Assembly (NCBI RefSeq): GCF_030758955.1
Contig: NZ_CP132360.1
Coordinates: 1,275,481 to 1,331,313, forward strand
Source: Agrococcus beijingensis
Lineage (GTDB): Bacteria; Actinomycetota; Actinomycetes; Actinomycetales; Microbacteriaceae
DNA length: 55,833 bases
Reading direction: 5' to 3'
Shown: one piece after another, positions 9,451 to 16,579 of the stretch
Numbering within the stretch: position 1 is the stretch's first letter
Layout of the letters: every line of letters starts with the position of its first letter
Translations under genes and position numbers: made by a program
Notes under the pieces: model-generated
What the model saw: the letters and a program-made list of their open reading frames with translations, nothing else
What the model was told of the DNA's origin: nothing
Database searches by the model: none

Positions 9451-10473
9451 GCCCCGCTCCGCCTGCACCTCGGCGGTCGTGCCGGACGGCGACGACTCGT
9501 CGAGGTACTCCTGCACGCCGGTGAGGTCCATGGTCTCGAGCGCCTGCGGCGCGATCGCCGCACCGGGGTCGCGGTCGACGCGTGCGATCAGCCCGGCGAG
9601 CATGCCCTTCGCGTCGTCGACGATCATCGCGTCGCCCTTGTCGACGCCGTGCAGCAGCCAGCGCGCGATGTCGAGCTCCGCGTGCAGCATCGCCCGCTGG
9701 CGCACGTGCCGGTCGCCGATGCCGCGTGCCGCGGCGTGCGCCTGGAACGCGCGATCGACGCTGCCGAACTCGCTCGAGCCGAGCAGGAACGCGAGATCGC
9801 GGGCGGGATCGCCGACCGACAGCGCGTGCCAGCCGTCGATGCCGGCGACCTTCGCGCCCTCGACGCGGAACGCCTGCGCCTGCAGATCGCCGTGCACGAG
9901 CGTCGGCTTGAACTGCCACAGCCGGTCGTCGTTGAGCGCGAGCTCCCAGCGCTCCAGCAGCGGCGCGGGCACGTGGCCGGTCGTGGCGGCGCGGTCGAAG
10001 GAGTCGAGCAGCGACCGGCGCAGCGAGCCGGCGGTCGCCGTCGGCAGACCGGCGTCGGCGGCCACCGAGGTCGGCAGCTCATGGATGGCCGCGATCGCCT
10101 CGCCGACGCTCGCCGGGAGCCCCGGTCGAGCGGGGGAGATGTCGGCCAGCCGCATCGGCGAGCCGCCCAGCCTCGACAGCACGAACAGCGTCGACCTGCC
10201 GGCCTCGACCGAGCCGAGCAGGGTGGGCACGTCGAACGGCAGGCGCGAGCGGATGCCGAGGGTCAGCGCCGACAGGGCCGTCGCGTGATCCTTGGCCGTG
10301 CGCAGCGCCGCGACGGAGCGGGGGAGCACGACCTGCACCGTCTCGCCGTCGGAGAGCCGCGCCGCCACGACCGAGCGGTGCTCGTCCGAGCCGTCCTCCG
10401 TCGCGCCGACGACGTCCAGGCCGGGCACGGCGGTGGTGGCGAGCGCGGATAGAGTGAAGGGGTTCGTGCTCAT
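9436..10473 (-). CDS. Aminoglycoside/macrolide phosphotransferase-like protein (APH fold)
   Basis: 345 aa kinase-like fold. The catalytic loop reads LVHGDLQAQAF, so His-Gly-Asp is kept but the usual Asn four residues after the Asp is Ala; the metal-binding loop reads GIDGWHALSVGDPARDLAF. In Microbacteriaceae such genes are often called macrolide 2'-phosphotransferases, but its place in the adnAB-nudC-uvrD2 cluster (M. tuberculosis has a different kinase-like gene nearby, Rv3197) argues for a housekeeping role. Resistance is not implied. The start at 10473 is supported by a -10 box 7 nt upstream. The 3' end overlaps adnB by 15 bp. Activity is uncertain because of the missing Asn. Confidence 0.85.
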   Translation of the reverse strand: MSTNPFTLSALATTAVPGLDVVGATEDGSDEHRSVVAARLSDGETVQVVLPRSVAALRTAKDHATALSALTLGIRSRLPFDVPTLLGSVEAGRSTLFVLSRLGGSPMRLADISPARPGLPASVGEAIAAIHELPTSVAADAGLPTATAGSLRRSLLDSFDRAATTGHVPAPLLERWELALNDDRLWQFKPTLVHGDLQAQAFRVEGAKVAGIDGWHALSVGDPARDLAFLLGSSEFGSVDRAFQAHAAARGIGDRHVRQRAMLHAELDIARWLLHGVDKGDAMIVDDAKGMLAGLIARVDRDPGAAIAPQALETMDLTGVQEYLDESSPSGTTAEVQAERGSADR

Positions 10474-10480
10474 GCAGGCC

Positions 10481-10486
10481 AGGCTA
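10481..10486 (-). promoter_or_regulatory. -10 box of APH-like gene
   Basis: TAGCCT on the minus strand, 7 nt before the ATG at 10473; leaderless arrangement. Confidence 0.45.
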
Positions 10487-10531
10487 GGCCGACCTCGACC
10501 CGAGGCAGCCGCGCCACGCGACGGAGGTGAC

Positions 10532-11428
10532 GTGCAGGTTCCACCGCTCGCTCGATCGGCGCTCGACCGAGACCACGCATCGCGTATCGACGCGGACGCC
10601 GTGGCCCGCGCCCTCGAGGACCCGTCGACGCGCATCATCGCCATCGCCGGCGACCGCTCCCCGGTGCGCGACGGCGCGCTCGTGCGGCTGCGCGTCGACG
10701 AGCTGCCCGAGTACGCGGCGCACGTCGAGCCGCGCGTGCCGCTCAGCTGGCTCGGCAGGGCGCGCGCCGGCGGAGCGACCGACTCGGGCCCGGTCGTGCT
10801 CAGCATGCTGGTGCACGAGCCCTTCGACGTCCCGGGCGCCGAGTGGCGGTCGCTCCGCGACGTGGGCGCCGCGCTCGACGATGCCGACGCCGGCGTGCTG
10901 GTGCAGGCGGTCGCGCTGGGCGTCTGGCAGCGCGAGAGCCATCACAGCCCGGTCGACGGCAGCGCCACGGCGTTCGAGGAGTCCGGCTGGGTGCGGCGCG
11001 ACGTCGGCGGCTCGCCGCACTTCCCCCGCACCGACCCGGCCGTGATCGTCGCCATCCACGACGCTGCCGACGAGCGCATCCTGCTCGGCCACAACGCCGC
11101 GTGGCCCGAGTGCCGCTACTCGCTGATCGCCGGCTTCGTCGACCCGGGCGAGTCGCTCGAGGCGGCCGTCATCCGCGAGGTCGCCGAGGAGACGGGCCTG
11201 CGCGTCGTCGAGCCGCGCTACCTCGGCTCGCAGCCGTGGCCGTTCCCGCGCAGCCTGATGGTCGGCTTCGAGTGCGTCGCGCCTGAGCCCGACACGATCC
11301 GTCCCGACGGCGTAGAGATCCTCGACGTGCGCTGGTTCACGCGTGACCAGCTGCGCAGCGGCGTCGTGCAGCTGCCGGGCCCGACGTCGATCGCGTCGTG
11401 GATCATCGACGCGTGGCTGCAGCGGTGA
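10532..11428 (+). CDS. nudC: NADH pyrophosphatase / NAD-cap RNA hydrolase NudC
   Basis: 298 aa Nudix hydrolase that splits NAD(H), and in the NudC family NAD-capped RNA, into NMN(H) and AMP. The Nudix box is complete (GFVDPGES...REVAEETGL), followed by the NudC signature SQPWPFPRSLM. The zinc-ribbon region aligned with the usual four cysteines instead reads HHSPVDGSA and RRDVGGSPHFPR, so no zinc Cys remains. The GTG start is chosen because GGAGGTGA lies 4 nt upstream and the protein then begins just before PLARSALDRD, as in homologues; an in-frame ATG at 10472 is less likely. Its stop overlaps the uvrD2 start (GTGA). Confidence 0.92.
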   Translation: MQVPPLARSALDRDHASRIDADAVARALEDPSTRIIAIAGDRSPVRDGALVRLRVDELPEYAAHVEPRVPLSWLGRARAGGATDSGPVVLSMLVHEPFDVPGAEWRSLRDVGAALDDADAGVLVQAVALGVWQRESHHSPVDGSATAFEESGWVRRDVGGSPHFPRTDPAVIVAIHDAADERILLGHNAAWPECRYSLIAGFVDPGESLEAAVIREVAEETGLRVVEPRYLGSQPWPFPRSLMVGFECVAPEPDTIRPDGVEILDVRWFTRDQLRSGVVQLPGPTSIASWIIDAWLQR

Positions 11429-13134
11429 CGAGCGCCCCCAAGCCCGACGCCGAACGCATCCTCGCCGGACTCGACGAGCAGCAGCGCGTCGCCGCGACGA
11501 CGCTCGGCGGCCCGGTGGCGATCCTCGCAGGCGCCGGCACCGGCAAGACGCGCGCCATCACGCACCGCATCGCCTACGGCGTCGCCACCGGCGAGCAGGT
11601 CGAGCATGCCTCGCTCGCGCTGACGTTCACCACCCGCGCGGCCGGCGAGATGCGCACGAGGCTCGCGCGGCTCGGGGCGGGCGGCGTGCAGGCGCGCACG
11701 TTCCACGCGGCGGCACTGGCGCAGCTCGGCCACTTCTGGCCCCGCATCACCGGCTCGCGCATGCCGAAGCTGCTGCCGCAGAAGGCCGCAACGCTCGCCG
11801 ATGCCGCGGCGCAGCTGCGCCTGCGGCTGCCCACCGCCCAGCTGCGCGACGCCGCCGGCGAGATCGAGTGGCGCAAGTCGCAGGCGATGACGATGGAGGA
11901 CTACGGCGTGCAGGCCCGGGTGCGCCCGCTGCCGACGGGCCTCGACCCCGAGGCCATGATCGACCTCCACATGGCCTACGAGCGGGTCAAGGACGAGCGC
12001 CGCCTGATCGACTTCGAGGACGTGCTGCTCGCCACCACCGGCATGATCGAGCGCGAGCCGGTCGTCGCCGACGAGGTGCGCTCGCGCTACCGCCACTTCA
12101 CCGTCGACGAGTACCAGGACGTGTCGCCCATGCAGCAGCAGCTGCTGGCGGCCTGGCTCGGCGACCGCCGCGACGTCTGCGTCGTCGGCGACCCCAGCCA
12201 GACCATCTACTCGTTCGCCGGCGCCGACCCCGCGAGCCTGGGCCGCTTCGTGCACGATCACCCCGAGGCCGAGGTGGTGCGGCTCGAGCGCTCCTACCGG
12301 TCGACCGCCGCGATCGTCGGCTGCGCGAACCGGCTGATGCGGGGCCGCGATGCCCTGACCCTCGAGGCCGCGTCAGGGCAGCGCGGCGTCGAGCCGAGCC
12401 TCACCGAGCACGGCAGCGACACCGCCGAGGCGGCGGCGGTCGCCGCAGCGATCAAGGCGCAGGTCGTCGCCGGCACCGACCCCGGCCACATCGCGGTGCT
12501 CACCCGCTTCCACGCGCAGACCGGCCTCATCGAGCAGGCGCTCGCGGGCGTCGGCCTCTCGTCGACGGTGCGCGGCTCGGCGCGCTTCTTCGAGATCCCG
12601 GTCGTGAAGCGCGCGGTCATGATGCTCCGCAGCGCCCGTGCCGACGGCCGCCCGGTGTTCCAGTCGGTCACCGACATCGTGATGGGCCTCGGCTACCGGG
12701 CCGAGCCGCCGGCGACCCACGGCGAGGAGCGCGCCCAGTGGGATGCGCTGCACGCGCTGGTCACGCTGGCCGAGGAGGCAGGTGGCACCGACCTCGCGGC
12801 CTTCGCGAACGACCTCGCCCGCCGCGCGGCCACCGAGCACGAGCCCACCGTCGCGGCGGTGACCATCGCGACGATCCACGCGGCGAAGGGCCTGGAGTGG
12901 CAGCACGTGCACGTGATCGGCCTCGCCGAGGGCCTGCTGCCCATCTCGCACGCCACCACGCTCGCCGAGATCGACGAGGAGCGCCGGCTCCTCTACGTCG
13001 CCATCACCCGCGCCCAGCGCAGCCTCTCGCTCACGTGGGCGACGCACTCCGGCCACGCCGTCAGGCAGCCTTCGCGGTTCCTGGCCGAGATCGGTGCGAG
13101 CAGGCCCGCGGCCGGACGCGGCGCAGCGCGCTGA
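11425..13134 (+). CDS. uvrD2: UvrD2-type superfamily 1 DNA helicase, short form
   Basis: 569 aa 3'-5' DNA helicase. Motifs: LDEQQRVAA, GAGTGKTRA, LTFTTRAAGEM, FTVDEYQDVSP, GDPSQTIYSFAG, LERSYRST, ATIHAAKGLEWQ and YVAITRAQRSL. Mycobacterial UvrD2 is ~700 aa and carries a tetracysteine segment and an HRDC domain after the motor; this protein stops ~55 residues after motif VI and lacks both. Chosen start is the GTG overlapping the nudC stop (GTGA), nine codons inside the longest frame. The 3' end overlaps a convergent gene by 74 bp. It would act in repair alongside AdnAB, but the exact pathway is inferred. Confidence 0.9.
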   Translation: MTSAPKPDAERILAGLDEQQRVAATTLGGPVAILAGAGTGKTRAITHRIAYGVATGEQVEHASLALTFTTRAAGEMRTRLARLGAGGVQARTFHAAALAQLGHFWPRITGSRMPKLLPQKAATLADAAAQLRLRLPTAQLRDAAGEIEWRKSQAMTMEDYGVQARVRPLPTGLDPEAMIDLHMAYERVKDERRLIDFEDVLLATTGMIEREPVVADEVRSRYRHFTVDEYQDVSPMQQQLLAAWLGDRRDVCVVGDPSQTIYSFAGADPASLGRFVHDHPEAEVVRLERSYRSTAAIVGCANRLMRGRDALTLEAASGQRGVEPSLTEHGSDTAEAAAVAAAIKAQVVAGTDPGHIAVLTRFHAQTGLIEQALAGVGLSSTVRGSARFFEIPVVKRAVMMLRSARADGRPVFQSVTDIVMGLGYRAEPPATHGEERAQWDALHALVTLAEEAGGTDLAAFANDLARRAATEHEPTVAAVTIATIHAAKGLEWQHVHVIGLAEGLLPISHATTLAEIDEERRLLYVAITRAQRSLSLTWATHSGHAVRQPSRFLAEIGASRPAAGRGAAR

Positions 13135-13786
13135 TGCCGCCGTCGCGCTGACGGATCCGGGCGCCCCACCCCGACGGCAGCGTGCCCTCCCCGAGCCGGC
13201 GCACCGCATCCAGCACCGTCAGGATCGTCTGCGCGGTCGCCGCGGGCGTCGCGACCGGCGCGAGATGCCCGGGCACGAGCGTCTCGTCGACTGGGGCGCA
13301 CGCGGGGCACTGGTCGCCTGCGGCGACGAACGGGCCCACCTGCACCCAGGCGTCGCCGACCACGATCGGCAGGTGCGCGACGCCGTCGAGCAGCAGCCGC
13401 TCGCGCTCGGCGTACGGCAGCCGCCACGGCGCGACCGGGATCACGAGCGCGTCGTCGGCGACCGCGTGCCCGGCCCGGTCGAGCGCGCGGTGCACGTCGA
13501 GGGCGAGACGGATGCGTCCGCGGACGCGCGCGGGCACGACCGGCTCGGTCTCGATCAGCGCGGGTGCGACCGCGTCGAGCAGCGCAGCGGCCGGCTCGTC
13601 GCCGAGCAGGTGCTCGAGCTCGCGCCGCAGCACACCGCGGGTGAGCAGCGCGAGCCCGCGCAGCGTCGACGCGTCGGCGTCGAGCTCGACGACCGGCTGC
13701 TGCGCGCCGATCGCGATGCGGTCGGGCGAGGTGCGGAAGACGGCCAGGTGCGGGTCGAGTCGGAGCATGGCGGCATGGTGCGCCAT
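13061..13786 (-). CDS. E1-like / TOMM cyclodehydratase-like protein (ThiF-related remnant fold)
   Basis: 241 aa. The start LRLDPHLAVFRTSPDRIAIG and the later VQVGPFVAAGDQCPACAPV resemble actinobacterial ThiF/E1-like or TOMM leader-binding proteins, which carry a CxxC zinc knuckle in this place and a CxC at the end. Here the C-terminus has only a single Cys (RPRAC). No glycine-rich ATP site is visible and the protein is shorter than a full E1, so it may only bind a peptide or act structurally. No precursor peptide or YcaO gene is seen nearby. The ATG at 13786 is preferred over 13768. The last 74 bp overlap uvrD2 on the other strand. Family call moderate; function unknown. Confidence 0.65.
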   Translation of the reverse strand: MAHHAAMLRLDPHLAVFRTSPDRIAIGAQQPVVELDADASTLRGLALLTRGVLRRELEHLLGDEPAAALLDAVAPALIETEPVVPARVRGRIRLALDVHRALDRAGHAVADDALVIPVAPWRLPYAERERLLLDGVAHLPIVVGDAWVQVGPFVAAGDQCPACAPVDETLVPGHLAPVATPAATAQTILTVLDAVRRLGEGTLPSGWGARIRQRDGGISALRRVRPRACSHRSRPGTAKAA

Positions 13787-13817
13787 CGCGGCCGATCGCG
13801 TCGGCCGCTCTCCACAG

Positions 13818-15350
13818 CTACCGCTGCGCTGGCGGCTCCGGCTGCTCGTCGTCGTCGGAAGGAGCGTCGCCGGCTTCGCCAACGTCGTCGCCGCCAGCGT
13901 CGCCGGCTTCGCCAACGTCGTCGCCGCCAGCGTCGCCGGCCTCAGCTGCGTCGCCGGCCTCAGCTGCATCGACCGGGGCCTCGTCGGCCGGCGCCTCGGC
14001 GGCCTCCGCCTCACCGCCCGCGCCAGCCGGCTCGTCAGCGCGCTCGGCGTCGTCGAGCAGCTCCTGGAGCGCCAGGTCCATCTCGTCGAGCTCGCCGCCG
14101 CCCTGGAGCCGGGCGATGACGCGCGACGGGTCGTCGATGTCGGCGGCATCGGGCATCAGGTCGGGCTGGTCCCACAGCGAGTCGCGCACCTGCGGGCCCA
14201 CCGCATCCGTCACCGCGCGCCAGAAGGCGGCCGCCTCGCGCAGCCGGCGCGGGCGGATCTCGAGGCCGACGAGGGTGCCGAACGCCTTCTCGGCGGGGCC
14301 GCCCGTCGCGCGGCGGCGGCGCACGGTCTCGGCGATCGCGTCGCGCTTGGGCAGCCGCGCTGTCGCCGAATCGGTGACCGCGTCGACCCAGCCCTCGATG
14401 AGCGCGATGGTCGACTCGAGGCGCGCGAGCGTCTCGATCTGCTCGGGGCTCTTCGGCGGGATGAGCGCGCCGTTCTTGAGCGCCTCGCGCAGCTCCTCGG
14501 GGTTCGTGGGGTCGAACGACTCGGCGAGCTCCTCGAGCTTGTCGATGTCGATGTGGATGCCCTCGGCGTACTCGCGCACGGAGGAGAGCACGTGCAGCCG
14601 CAGCCAGCGGGCATGGTGGAAGAGCCGCGCGTGGGCCAGCTCGCGCGCGGCCATCCAGATGCGCACCTGGTCCTCGGGGATCTCGAGCCCCTCGGCGGCC
14701 GTGCGGAGGTTGACGGGCAGCAGCGCGCCGTCCTGCGCCAGCAGCGGGAAGCCGAAGTCGCCGCCGGCGACCGTCTCGCCGGCGAGCTGCCCGATGACGT
14801 TGCCGAGCTGCATCGCGAACATCGTGCCGCCGACGTTGCGCAGGATCTTCTCGGCGCCCGCCAGCATCTCCTGCGCCTCCTCGGGCGCGTGCTCCTGCAT
14901 CGCGCGGGTGAGGGCGCTCGCGATGCTGTTCGCCACGGGCTCGCTCAGCTCCTGCCAGACGGGCAGGGTCGCGTCGACCCACTGCTGGCGCGAGAGCAGC
15001 TGCAGCTCGCCCGCGGCGGCGCCGATGTCGGTCGTGTCGCCGAGCCACAGCGCGGCGAGGTCGACCGCCTGCCGCACGGCCTCGCGCTCGGCGCTGGTGA
15101 CCGAGCCCGGGTCGCGCTGCACGACGGCGGCGGCCTGCCGCTGCGTCGCCGACCAGTCGATGCCGTCCTCGGTGCGCGACAGCGCCGCCTGCAGCTGCGC
15201 CATCAGCGCCTGCAGCTGCGCGGGGTCGGAGGGCATCCCCGCGGCGCCCGCGAGGCGGGAGGGATCGATGGGCCCCTCACCGGAGAGGAAGCGCTGCAGC
15301 ATCTCGCGCAGCTCATCCTCGGGGCGACGGTCGTCGGGGTCCTCAGGCAT
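13818..15350 (-). CDS. DUF2342 zinc-dependent metalloprotease-like protein
   Basis: 510 aa, actinobacterial DUF2342 (zincin-like) family. The signature segment is WMAARELAHARLFHHARW; in the family this E-x-x-H helix is thought to be the metal site, although a canonical HExxH is absent, so catalysis is an assumption. The N-terminal ~60 residues are acidic and Gln-rich. After ~435 the protein becomes a low-complexity Ala/Asp/Glu/Gly tail built from an in-frame tandem repeat. The start is fixed by a -10 box 6 nt upstream (leaderless). It is divergent from ylbL with only 20 bp between start codons; the pair corresponds to Rv3195/Rv3194c. Confidence 0.88.
   Translation of the reverse strand: MPEDPDDRRPEDELREMLQRFLSGEGPIDPSRLAGAAGMPSDPAQLQALMAQLQAALSRTEDGIDWSATQRQAAAVVQRDPGSVTSAEREAVRQAVDLAALWLGDTTDIGAAAGELQLLSRQQWVDATLPVWQELSEPVANSIASALTRAMQEHAPEEAQEMLAGAEKILRNVGGTMFAMQLGNVIGQLAGETVAGGDFGFPLLAQDGALLPVNLRTAAEGLEIPEDQVRIWMAARELAHARLFHHARWLRLHVLSSVREYAEGIHIDIDKLEELAESFDPTNPEELREALKNGALIPPKSPEQIETLARLESTIALIEGWVDAVTDSATARLPKRDAIAETVRRRRATGGPAEKAFGTLVGLEIRPRRLREAAAFWRAVTDAVGPQVRDSLWDQPDLMPDAADIDDPSRVIARLQGGGELDEMDLALQELLDDAERADEPAGAGGEAEAAEAPADEAPVDAAEAGDAAEAGDAGGDDVGEAGDAGGDDVGEAGDAPSDDDEQPEPPAQR
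13864..13965. repeat. In-frame tandem repeats in the DUF2342 gene tail
   Basis: Two perfect 33-bp units (13864-13896, 13897-13929; 11 codons each) are followed by two perfect 18-bp units (13930-13947, 13948-13965). All share the core GCGTCGCCGGC. Being multiples of three, they lengthen the acidic tail without breaking the frame. Confidence 0.9.
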
Positions 15351-15355
15351 GCGAC

Positions 15356-15362
15356 TACGCTA
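15356..15362. promoter_or_regulatory. Symmetric -10 element shared by ylbL and DUF2342 gene
   Basis: The heptamer TACGCTA reads TACGCT on the plus strand (9 nt before the ylbL ATG) and TAGCGT on the minus strand (6 nt before the DUF2342 ATG). With only 20 bp between the start codons, one -10 appears to serve both directions, giving leaderless or nearly leaderless mRNAs. Confidence 0.55.
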
Positions 15363-15370
15363 GCCCCAGC

Positions 15371-16495
15371 ATGTCCGAGCCTGCCGGGAATACGCCCATC
15401 CTGCCCTCCGCCGTCCGCGAACACCACGCGCGCCGGCCGCGGTTCGCCGACCTCCGTCCACGACGGATGCGTCGGGCCGGCTGGGCTGCGCTGGCGGCGG
15501 CGGGCGTGGGCTCGCTCGCGCTCGCCTTCGTCCCGTCGCCCTACGTGGTGGAGGTGCCGGGCCCGACGTTCGACACCCTGGGATCCACGGAGGCCGGCGA
15601 GCTGATCGTCGTCGAGGGCACCGAGACCTACCCGACCGAGGGCGAGCTGCGACTGCTGACCGTCGCCTACTTCGGCAACCCGCAGCGGCCGCTCTCCTGG
15701 GTCGACGTCGCGCAGTCGTACTTCGACCCGGCCGACTCGATCATCCCGATGGATGTCGCCTACCCGCCATCGGTGACGGTGCAGGAGGCCAACGAGGCCG
15801 GCCAGATCGAGATGCGCAACTCGCAGTCGGCGGCGATCGCCGCCGCGCTGATCCACGAGGGCGAGGAGGTGGTCAGCGACGTCCGCGTCGCGGGGGTGAT
15901 CGCCGGCACCCCTGCCGACGGCGTGCTGCGCGAGGGCGACCGCATCGTCCGCGTCAACGGCGCGACCGCCTACGACGTCTGGTCGATCCGCGCGTCCATC
16001 GCGGCGGCCCCCGGCGCGAGCACCTTCGACATCGAGCGCGAGGGCCAGCCGCTGACGCTCGAGGTGACGCCCGCCGTCGACGGCGAGTCCCGCATCGTCG
16101 GCATCTACCCGTCGAACGAGTTCACGTTCCCGTTCCAGGTCGACATCCAGCTGCCGAACGTGGGCGGCCCCAGCGCCGGCATGATGTTCGCGCTCGGCAT
16201 CATCGACGAGATCACTCCCGGCGCCATGACGGCGGGCACCCGCTGGGCAGGCACCGGCACCATCTCGGCCCTCGGCGAGGTCGGCCCGATCGGCGGCATC
16301 GTGCAGAAGATGCACGGCGCGGTCGATGCCGGCGCCTCGCACTTCCTCGCACCGGCCGGCAACTGCGCCGACGTCGTCGGCCATGTGCCCGACGGCCTGA
16401 CGGTCTTCTCCGCGGCGACGCTCGACGAGGCCGTCACGGCGATCGAGACGGTCGCGATGAACGCCGACACCTCGGGGCTGCCCACCTGCGGCTGA
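15371..16495 (+). CDS. ylbL: YlbL-type membrane-anchored PDZ / Lon-like serine protease
   Basis: 374 aa. A single membrane anchor (~36-54) is followed by an extracellular part: a PDZ domain (~165-235, VAGVIAGTPADGVLREGDR) and an S16 Lon-type protease domain. The catalytic Ser268 lies in VGGPSAGMMFALG and Lys313 in GGIVQKMHGA, the 45-residue spacing expected of the Ser-Lys dyad. Likely role is envelope protein quality control or regulated proteolysis; targets unknown. It corresponds to Rv3194c and precedes the UPF0182 gene. The ATG follows the shared -10 element directly. Confidence 0.92.
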   Translation: MSEPAGNTPILPSAVREHHARRPRFADLRPRRMRRAGWAALAAAGVGSLALAFVPSPYVVEVPGPTFDTLGSTEAGELIVVEGTETYPTEGELRLLTVAYFGNPQRPLSWVDVAQSYFDPADSIIPMDVAYPPSVTVQEANEAGQIEMRNSQSAAIAAALIHEGEEVVSDVRVAGVIAGTPADGVLREGDRIVRVNGATAYDVWSIRASIAAAPGASTFDIEREGQPLTLEVTPAVDGESRIVGIYPSNEFTFPFQVDIQLPNVGGPSAGMMFALGIIDEITPGAMTAGTRWAGTGTISALGEVGPIGGIVQKMHGAVDAGASHFLAPAGNCADVVGHVPDGLTVFSAATLDEAVTAIETVAMNADTSGLPTCG

Positions 16496-16579
16496 TGCTC
16501 GCCGCACTGGCCGGGTGCTCATAGGGACGACGGATACGATGGCGGCACTGCCCGACCAGCCCTCTTGGAGCAACACGAC

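Noticed and set aside
9436..10473. Macrolide resistance gene
   Set aside because: The fold is APH-like, but the catalytic Asn is missing and the gene lies in a conserved housekeeping cluster; nothing supports a resistance role.
13061..15350. A RiPP (TOMM) biosynthetic cluster
   Set aside because: The E1-like protein lacks accompanying YcaO, dehydrogenase or precursor-peptide genes; its neighbours match the conserved actinobacterial chromosomal block.
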